Shown: positions 51,652 to 64,000 of the stretch, one piece after another
Numbering within the stretch: the stretch's first letter is position 1
How the letters are laid out: every line of letters begins with the position of its first letter
Source of the DNA: Lutjanus erythropterus
Taxonomy: Eukaryota; Chordata; Actinopteri; Lutjaniformes; Lutjanidae
Direction of reading: 5' to 3'
NCBI GenBank assembly: GCA_020091685.1
Contig: CM034606.1
Location: forward strand, 16,895,695 to 16,959,694
DNA: 64,000 bases
Made by a program: the position numbers and the translations under genes
Notes under the pieces: model-generated
The model's database searches: none
What the model saw: only the letters and a program-made list of their open reading frames with translations
What the model was told of the DNA's origin: nothing

Positions 51652-52527
51652 TATTATCCTCAAATATCACTAACACATTTTACCCTTGGGGTCAATCTGA
51701 CCCCAGGGATATTTGCCTCCAGAAAATGATTTACGGAAAATTGTTGACCAAGTTTTTGTGTCAGGCACTTTGTTTATTTGATGAATACATAAATAACCCC
51801 TTGATAATGAAACCTTGACCTGTCCTCTAGCGCCACCATCAGGCCAAACTTTTAAATTAGAATTAATTTATCCTGAAAGGTTTTCATACAAATCTTCTCA
51901 AATTTACTGACAACATGAATGACCACAAGAGTACGAACCCTATTGGTTTTGCTGATGATATGACCTTTTCTACAGCGCCACCATCAGGTCAAACTTTCAG
52001 TTTTAGAGTTAGGGTATCTTGAAAATCTTTCATCCAAATCTTTTCTAATTTTCTGGTTAGTCACTATAAAGTCTCACTCACCCCTCCTCTTTTGTTATCC
52101 GGGCTTGGGACCGGCAGTGGCAGAGTTAATGAGTTTTTTTGTTTGTTTGTTTTTTTGTTTTTTGTTTTGTTTTTTTGGTGTGTGTGTGAGGGGGTTCACA
52201 TGTTTGAAAATTCACCCATTTGTGAAACAGACAGTCATAATGAGAACATCAGTCAGATAGTCAGAACATGGAACAGTTCTTTATGCCCACAGTCAAGCTT
52301 CTAGTCTGCACTACTTTATACAGGATGTGCAGAGAGTGTGTTCATGCTCCTTGAAGACATATTTCTTGCATAGTGAACAGGTCATGCTGGTCTTAGAATC
52401 ATTTCGGGTGGGACAAACCTGACACCTGCCAATATTGTTCCCCCTTTACACAGCTAAAACAGCTTGGGGTCAGTGATAAACACTGAATGGGGTCAAATTG
52501 ACCCCAAGGATAATAGGAGGGTTAATT
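51652..52527 (-). mobile_element. piggyBac-type element relic with zinc-binding transposase tail
   Basis: The left end contains 'taaccctgctattatcct' and, further in, 'cttggggtcaatctgacccc'. The right end reads 'ggggtcaaattgaccccaag' then 'gataataggagggttaa', its inverted complement, finishing in TTAA. On the minus strand, 52430-52314 encodes the pattern C-x2-C ... C-x2-C ... H-x-H-x2-C-x2-C (GRCQVCPT, TCSLCKKY, EHEHTLCTSC). This matches the cysteine-rich C-terminal domain of piggyBac transposases. The rest of the transposase is gone and another repeat (about 51830-52050) occupies the left half. The element is inactive and lies in the 3' flank of the upstream paox copy. Confidence 0.75.
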
Positions 52528-52839
52528 GATCATTTACTGTTGTGGAGTTTAAATTGTTGAATTAGATTTGTCTCCCAATATCTTTCCATCCAATAACCCT
52601 AACAGCTGTCATTTGTGTTTTTCCATTTCTGTAAGTGAACCTGACAGCATCTTGCTTGTGTTGCAGGAAGTGCCCTGTTGTCAAGTTGTAAATAGAGGAC
52701 AGTGCTGACCGATCAGAATAAAGTATTTAACAAAGCCCTTATATAATATTTGTTGAATTATAAAGTCTATTGTAATGTAATGAACAACAATAAAGAATAA
52801 ATAATAGTTAAATGGCTGAACATCCCATCAGTCACCAGC

Positions 52840-53026
52840 TAATTATCAACATTACCTTGGTCTAGCATCCTAAAGGCGACCTTTATTTTGAAACTCATAA
52901 CCGGAAGAAATTTTTTCTATGCTGACGAGGAAGTTGAGGACAATTTGTCAGACAGTTATGGTATCAGCAGTCAGTTTGATAAACATAGATGTGTAATAGA
53001 TAACAAGTGAAGAACCAGCTCTGGAT
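52840..53026 (+). promoter_or_regulatory. paox: Promoter region of the downstream paox copy
   Basis: Between the upstream copy's 3' flank and ATG 53027 there are under 200 bases of non-repeat sequence. It includes an ETS-type core, CCGGAAG, at about 52902-52908, and has no TATA box. It is the only sequence available for a proximal promoter, so the call is by position plus one motif. Confidence 0.35.
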
Positions 53027-59097
<6,071 letters not shown>

Positions 59098-59543
59098 AAG
59101 AACAATCTGCTTTGACAAACAAAGATTTGTAGCTAAAATCTGTTCCTTCTTTAAACTCACCACCACCTGTGAGGTGTGACACTTCTGATTTCAGTGCATT
59201 GAATAGGCAATTCATGCAAGTGATCAATACAGTTATATTTGCATTAATACATTAAGGATACAGCTTTAAATGTTAACAGATGGAAGGTCTGTATATTTTT
59301 GTAAGTAAAAATTAAGGAATGAGCTGAAAGTTGCACATGAAGTAATCCTGTTTGCAAATCAGCTTAACAAGTATTAGATCCCTACAGTTTTCAGCTTGTC
59401 CTCGATAATCAAATTTTTTGATGGTGGATGGTATTATTCACGTTATATATGTCATAATATTAATTATTATTATTAAGAAATTAAACATTTCTTATTAAAT
59501 TGGTTTGAGTAAATCTGTGTTCACATTTCTGTGCAAATTGTGT

Positions 59544-59549
59544 AATAAA
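59544..59549 (+). terminator. paox: Polyadenylation signal of the downstream paox copy
   Basis: An AATAAA hexamer lies 447 bases after the stop, followed by a T-rich stretch. Confidence 0.55.
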
Positions 59550-60617
59550 GTTCCATTTTACTTATTTAAAAATTCAATTCACTCATTATTCTACTAAATG
59601 TTTTCCTACCTGTTGCACTTGCACTTGATGAATTTTTAATGTTACGGTGAAACATACCTGGCCATATAAAGAGTGTTTGAACCCAATTCAGTTATTATTT
59701 CATTTTACGTGTCAATATATGTAGTATAGGCCTTTGATGAAGAACAGAACAAGGTTGCTGTTGAGACACACCCGACTGAATTTTGCCCTTAATAAACAAA
59801 CATGCATCTGGATATGTGATCACTCTTAGAGTTACTAGAGCATGCAATATGCTTATACCAAAACGATTCTGCAGAAACAGAATCAGCAACTCAGCCAGTA
59901 AGTATAAGAGTTTTATTTATTCCTGGGTCGGAGATTTATGACATCACATTTTTTTAAATTAACAATAGTAAGACAATGGCGAGATTTTGGGGGCTATTGC
60001 TTAAATCACAGGTGACCTGTTGTATGAGCCATCTCTTTTATTCAACTCTGCATTTAAGAAATGCTCTGTGTACTGTACAACACATGTAGCCCTATTCTCC
60101 TACACATTAGAACAGAACGACAACAAGAATTCTACAAGAAGTAATCTGAGTTCCCTATGAAACGGTTTGAGCATGTGTGGTGCCTCATGATGAAGGCTTT
60201 GAAATCTGGCATATTATTAAATAACACAGAGTAATTTTCTGTCTTGTTGTCTGACTAAAAGTGTTAGGGTTCTTATGCATTAACACACCATACAGTTCTC
60301 TATGTGATAGAAGTAAATGCTGTTGTGTTTTTTATGTGAACTTGTAACTCAGAAAACTTAAGAAAAGTTTTTTTCCCTGCAGTTGAGTGTTTTAAAGTTT
60401 TAGCAGTGGCAAATGCACATAAGGTTTTCTTGTTAATCCGGGCAGACTAAATTTGTTTGTTTGTTTGTTTGTTTGTTTGGTCAATCGGACAAAATTTACA
60501 TTAACTACTGTGGAGCTTATTTTGTTGTATTGAACTGAAAATGAAACACACACTTAATGGACACATTCAAGATTTTTTTTAGAATCAAGTCGAGTATTTG
60601 TAACATGACCAAAGTTT
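59550..60617. other. Intergenic region between paox and the repeat-protein gene
   Basis: No gene is seen. The stretch is AT-rich with a short (GTTT)n run near 60450-60478. It separates two convergent genes. Confidence 0.4.
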
Positions 60618-61054
60618 GGTTGTTGTTTGTTTGTTTGTTTGTTTGTTTTTTTGTTTTTTTTTCATTTCAAATATTGAAATGTGGCAAAAACCGGAGCACC
60701 CGGAGAAAAACCAAAGTAACAATGATAGTATAGAGACTCCTACAGCAATGATTAAGGCTGAGAATCCAGCCCTAACTATTGCTGTGAGGCCACAGTGTTA
60801 AAACACTGATCTGCCATGCGGCTCTGGACGTCTCTCACAGTGTTTGTTTGTTTGTTTGTTTGTTTTTTTTTTTCATTTCAAATATTGAAATGTGGCAAAA
60901 ACCAGAGCACCCGGAGAAAAACCAAAGTAACAAGGACAGTATAGAGACTCCATACAGCAATGATTAAGGCTGAGAATCCAGTCCTAACTATTGCTGTGAG
61001 GCCACAGTGTTAAAACACTGATCTGCCATGCGGCTCTGGACGTCTCTCACAGTG
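60618..61054. repeat. Tandem duplication of a 0.21 kb retroelement-like tail
   Basis: Two direct copies, about 60618-60841 and 60842-61054, each start with (TTTG)n and poly-T. Both then share 'catttcaaatattgaaatgt', 'gagcacccggagaaaaacca', 'gctgtgaggccacagtgtta' and 'tgccatgcggctctggacgt' almost without change. The words 'gagcacccggag' and 'gctgtgaggc..cagtgttaa' recall a common fish retroelement tail ('gctgtgaggcaacagtgctaac'), so this is probably a decayed element that was tandemly duplicated recently. Confidence 0.8.
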
Positions 61055-61211
61055 GACAATTTGACTTTTCAAACTCAAGTGTGATTGTATTCGATTTAGT
61101 TGTGGCTTGCTTACATACCTAAATGGAACACATCCACTTTAAAATCAAAATGCCCACTGTGAGATTCCAGATGTTAAAAGAAGTGGGGGTCAGTGATAGG
61201 TGGCGGCTTGG

Positions 61212-64000
61212 TTATTCAGAGTAGGTGACTGACATGCAGCACGTGAAATACTTGGTGATGGCTTTTCCCACTGCTGAGAAAATCCTGGCAACTCTGGGCA
61301 TCTTTGGGCGTGGACTGATGAGGTCATTAAGATGGATTTTGAGATATTTCACAACGGCATCATCAAAAGATCTTGATGATACCATTGCAACCCTCAGGAG
61401 GCGTCTTGGGGAGCCGAACTCCTTGGTAAGGTCTTTCATCATGGCCTTGTTGATTTCTTTCATCTTCTCAGTGATTATTTCTGCTGTAACCTCATCGACA
61501 TCAATCTCATCCAGCACCTTGTCTCGCAGACGATTGACAACGGAATCAAAGTCATACTGAGGCCATGTACGACGTCGTGCTTCCTTACCGCCCTTAATGA
61601 AGACCTTGTAAAGCAAAGCCAAGATAATGCTGTTCATTGTCCTCTCTGCTACAGGGGATGACATCTGTCTGTCTGTGGCTTCAAGAGACTCTGGTGTTAG
61701 GTCTTCTTTCAGTGCAGCATGATTAGCTGGATTAGCTGGTAATTGACTTGGGTGAGAGCATGCTGTTGTCTGGCTATTGCTGGCCTCAGGGGACTGCTGC
61801 CTGCTGATGTTTATTTCTTCTTGTAGGGTTGTGATTAGGTGGTTGATGTCGGTTACTGCACCAGACACTTGCTCACATGTCTTATGTGATGGTTCGTTCT
61901 CCATCCAGAGAAACACGTGTTGCAAGAACTTTCTTACTGCGTCCTCGGTCATGACATACAGAACTTCAGGAGAATGGCGTAACTGAGTGGTGGTGTCCCT
62001 CCTGCGCTGAGAGATGACGGAGTCTGAGAGACATTTTCTAACTGCAGTTATGGGACGCTCATATGTCTTGGTATCCATCAAATTATCATACATTTTATCA
62101 GTCAGTTCCTTTGAAAACTTCCTGATCTCATCACTGGACATGTTGTCGCGCAGCCTTTTTTGCATGTGTGTTGCAGGTGTCCCTGTCAGGTTTAATTTAC
62201 TATATAAGGTTATAACGTCATTTTTAATGTTTTCAAACTCTACTCTAGAAAGCTTCTTTAATACATGGATCGTTCTCTCCCTGGTCTGACTGCAAGCAGA
62301 TTTGGACCTTGAGGATTTTGGAGTAGTTCCTGTTGAAATGGCTTCAGCATAGGCATAGATCTCTGAAGCCGGTTCGAGACTCACAACGTAGGCGGCGTCT
62401 TCTTTCATAGATGCGCTCTTCAGCTCTCCCAACATTTTTTCATGCTGTTTTTTGAGAAATTCGGAAAAGCTGTGTTTGTTAAATATTTGATTGCTATGGG
62501 CGGTGTCTTCTTCATGTCCGGCTTGTGAAGTAAAAAAGTCCTTCACCTTGCTCACTATTTTTCCTTGATTAAACTGAGGTGTTGTTGAAGTGCTGTTGTC
62601 ACTGCATCCAGCGACATCTTTTAAGTCAGGAGAATGCAGGTCATCAGTTATATCATTGGCAATTTCACTTGCTGTAAACTCAGCATCCAAGCCGGCGCTG
62701 ACAGGAATAGTATCATTGTCAGCCTCTGTTTTGAGGTCTGGTGATTTAGTGGACCATTTGGTAAGAATGTCACTCACAGCTTTTGTCACTGAGATGACAG
62801 AGATCTTGGATTTTATGCTCTGCTGTGATTCACTCCGCTCTGGTTCTTCTGGCTGTGAGATTTCTATTGCAAAGTCTGTGATGTTGTGTGAGCAAAAGTC
62901 GGTGCTTTTTGGATGACAGCACAGTTTACTTAAATACTTCTTTAGACATGCAATAGCTTTTAACACCATGCTACGAAGAGCTGTTGAGCTGGACATGGAG
63001 CTAGAAACAAACACAGCGGGCTCTTCTGGCAAAACAGAAGTCTTGCTGGCAACAGACACAAGAGAGGTCACCTTCTGAGAAATCTCCCTCTCCACCATTT
63101 CTGTCAGCTTTTGTGCACTCTCACATTTTTCCTGTGGGACATGAAGAGCATCAGCAAAGATCTTACTGAGGGAGTCTCCTAGTCGAATGTTGAGGTTCTC
63201 CAAGGCTTTGCTCACATCAGCCTGAGAATTACTCCTGCACATGCGTTCACGAACCATTGGTAGGACATTTCTCAGGACACCTGCAGAGTGTGTCTGTATG
63301 ATTTCAATCAACATATCAGTCAGTGTTGCCTCTGTTTCTACATCGCATGCCCCTGCAGCTAACAAGCTCCACTGTGTTACAGAGATTCTGTTAAAATATT
63401 TGTTCACTATGGCAAGGGAATCCTCTGGGAGGAGGATGATATTGTCTGTCGGGGATTTCTTACCTGTCCTTTCAGTGCTTGACACCTCACTGTGGTGAGG
63501 CACTGGGGGAGAGGAGGAAGGGGCCATTATGTCCTCAAAGGTTACCTCGGGAGATTTGACTTCTGAATCCCCCTCGAACTTGCGTCTGATCAACTGCTGA
63601 CTATCAACATGGATCCTGATATTCAAGTCATCACTCTCATCCTCACTGATTGGAATCGGTATGGCATCATTAGGTGATGGATAATGTGAAAGAGAGTGTG
63701 CTGTTGTCTGGTTGTCTCTGGCTTGAGGGGACTCAGGCCCACTGTTTTCTTCTTGTAAGGTTGTTGTGATAAGGTCTTCAATGTCTGTTAGCACACCAGA
63801 CACTTCATCATTGTGACTTGTCACATAAGGCTCATTTTCCATCCAGAGAATCACCTGCTGCAGGAACTTTACAGTTGCGTCCTCTGTCATGGCGTACAGA
63901 ACTTCAGGAGAAAAGTGGTGTTGAGTGGCATGTTCCCTCAGCCTGAGCTGAGAGATGACAGAGTCTGAGAGACTTCTGCCAACTGGAACTGAGGGACGGG
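61212..64000 (-). CDS. Uncharacterised internally repeated protein (3' part, runs off the window)
   Basis: A single uninterrupted minus-strand frame of 928 codons enters from the right edge and stops at 61212. The internal ATG at 63890 is unlikely to be the real start, because coding similarity continues upstream of it to the edge. I do not recognise the family. Two in-frame copies of one module are visible, exactly 646 codons apart: SLSDSVISQ, then SPEVLYAMTEDATVKFLQQV and LWMENEP at 63970-63830, and CLSDSVISQ, then SPEVLYVMTEDAVRKFLQHV and LWMENEP at 62035-61890. Each module is followed by a Gln/Ser/Pro-rich linker and a helix-rich region ending near a Cys-Cys pair (LSKLCCHPK and KYFTCCMSV). 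The composition is charged, with Ser/Thr/Glu-rich linkers and no signal peptide, membrane segment or catalytic motif. The 2.8 kb intronless exon and repeat structure suggest a large scaffold-like protein. Confidence 0.7.
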   Translation of the reverse strand, partial: RPSVPVGRSLSDSVISQLRLREHATQHHFSPEVLYAMTEDATVKFLQQVILWMENEPYVTSHNDEVSGVLTDIEDLITTTLQEENSGPESPQARDNQTTAHSLSHYPSPNDAIPIPISEDESDDLNIRIHVDSQQLIRRKFEGDSEVKSPEVTFEDIMAPSSSPPVPHHSEVSSTERTGKKSPTDNIILLPEDSLAIVNKYFNRISVTQWSLLAAGACDVETEATLTDMLIEIIQTHSAGVLRNVLPMVRERMCRSNSQADVSKALENLNIRLGDSLSKIFADALHVPQEKCESAQKLTEMVEREISQKVTSLVSVASKTSVLPEEPAVFVSSSMSSSTALRSMVLKAIACLKKYLSKLCCHPKSTDFCSHNITDFAIEISQPEEPERSESQQSIKSKISVISVTKAVSDILTKWSTKSPDLKTEADNDTIPVSAGLDAEFTASEIANDITDDLHSPDLKDVAGCSDNSTSTTPQFNQGKIVSKVKDFFTSQAGHEEDTAHSNQIFNKHSFSEFLKKQHEKMLGELKSASMKEDAAYVVSLEPASEIYAYAEAISTGTTPKSSRSKSACSQTRERTIHVLKKLSRVEFENIKNDVITLYSKLNLTGTPATHMQKRLRDNMSSDEIRKFSKELTDKMYDNLMDTKTYERPITAVRKCLSDSVISQRRRDTTTQLRHSPEVLYVMTEDAVRKFLQHVFLWMENEPSHKTCEQVSGAVTDINHLITTLQEEINISRQQSPEASNSQTTACSHPSQLPANPANHAALKEDLTPESLEATDRQMSSPVAERTMNSIILALLYKVFIKGGKEARRRTWPQYDFDSVVNRLRDKVLDEIDVDEVTAEIITEKMKEINKAMMKDLTKEFGSPRRLLRVAMVSSRSFDDAVVKYLKIHLNDLISPRPKMPRVARIFSAVGKAITKYFTCCMSVTYSE

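Noticed and set aside
61225..63498. Several plus-strand frames of 70-110 codons under the repeat-protein gene
   Set aside because: They are antisense shadows of the 928-codon minus-strand frame.

Overview
This is vertebrate, almost certainly teleost fish, genomic DNA. Genes are split into short exons with GT/AG introns. Long (CA)n/(GT)n microsatellites and many small dispersed DNA-transposon relics fill the non-coding DNA. The protein-coding exons match known vertebrate families, and the chemokine has a fish-type architecture. I recognised genes from their translated exons and built exon models by hand from splice sites and reading phase; no database search was run.

Layout. 1-5395 has no recognised gene. 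A five-exon tmem72 gene (+) runs from 5396 to 15449, with a decayed tandem copy of its first exon in intron 1. A CCAAT-containing candidate promoter and non-coding first exon for rassf4 lie near 18490-18677. The coding part of rassf4 (+, ten exons) runs from 28009 to 44144. Two genes sit on the opposite strand inside the rassf4 transcription unit: an ELR-negative CXC chemokine of CXCL9/10/11 type (26184 to 24289, in the putative first intron) and depp1 (36985 to 36587, in the 11 kb intron after coding exon 2). TMEM72-RASSF4-DEPP1 is the gene order of human 10q11.21, so this is conserved synteny.

From 45966 to 59097 there are two tandem, same-strand copies of a peroxisomal N1-acetylpolyamine oxidase (paox). 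Exons 2-9 are identical in length between the copies. The downstream copy ends in a canonical SKL peroxisomal signal. The upstream copy appears to have lost that signal through a small deletion near its stop codon. The right edge holds the 3' part of a large, intron-poor minus-strand gene for an uncharacterised protein with an internal duplication of 646-codon period; it continues past the window.

The genes do not form one pathway. Polyamine back-conversion (paox), a RAS-association/SARAH adaptor (rassf4), a FOXO-linked small protein (depp1), an inflammatory chemokine and a membrane protein (tmem72) are neighbours by chromosomal history. The points most worth following are the different C-terminal targeting of the paox copies, the complementary GT/CA repeats flanking rassf4 coding exon 3, the predicted start-overlapping uORF of rassf4, the nested chemokine gene and the uncharacterised repeat protein.
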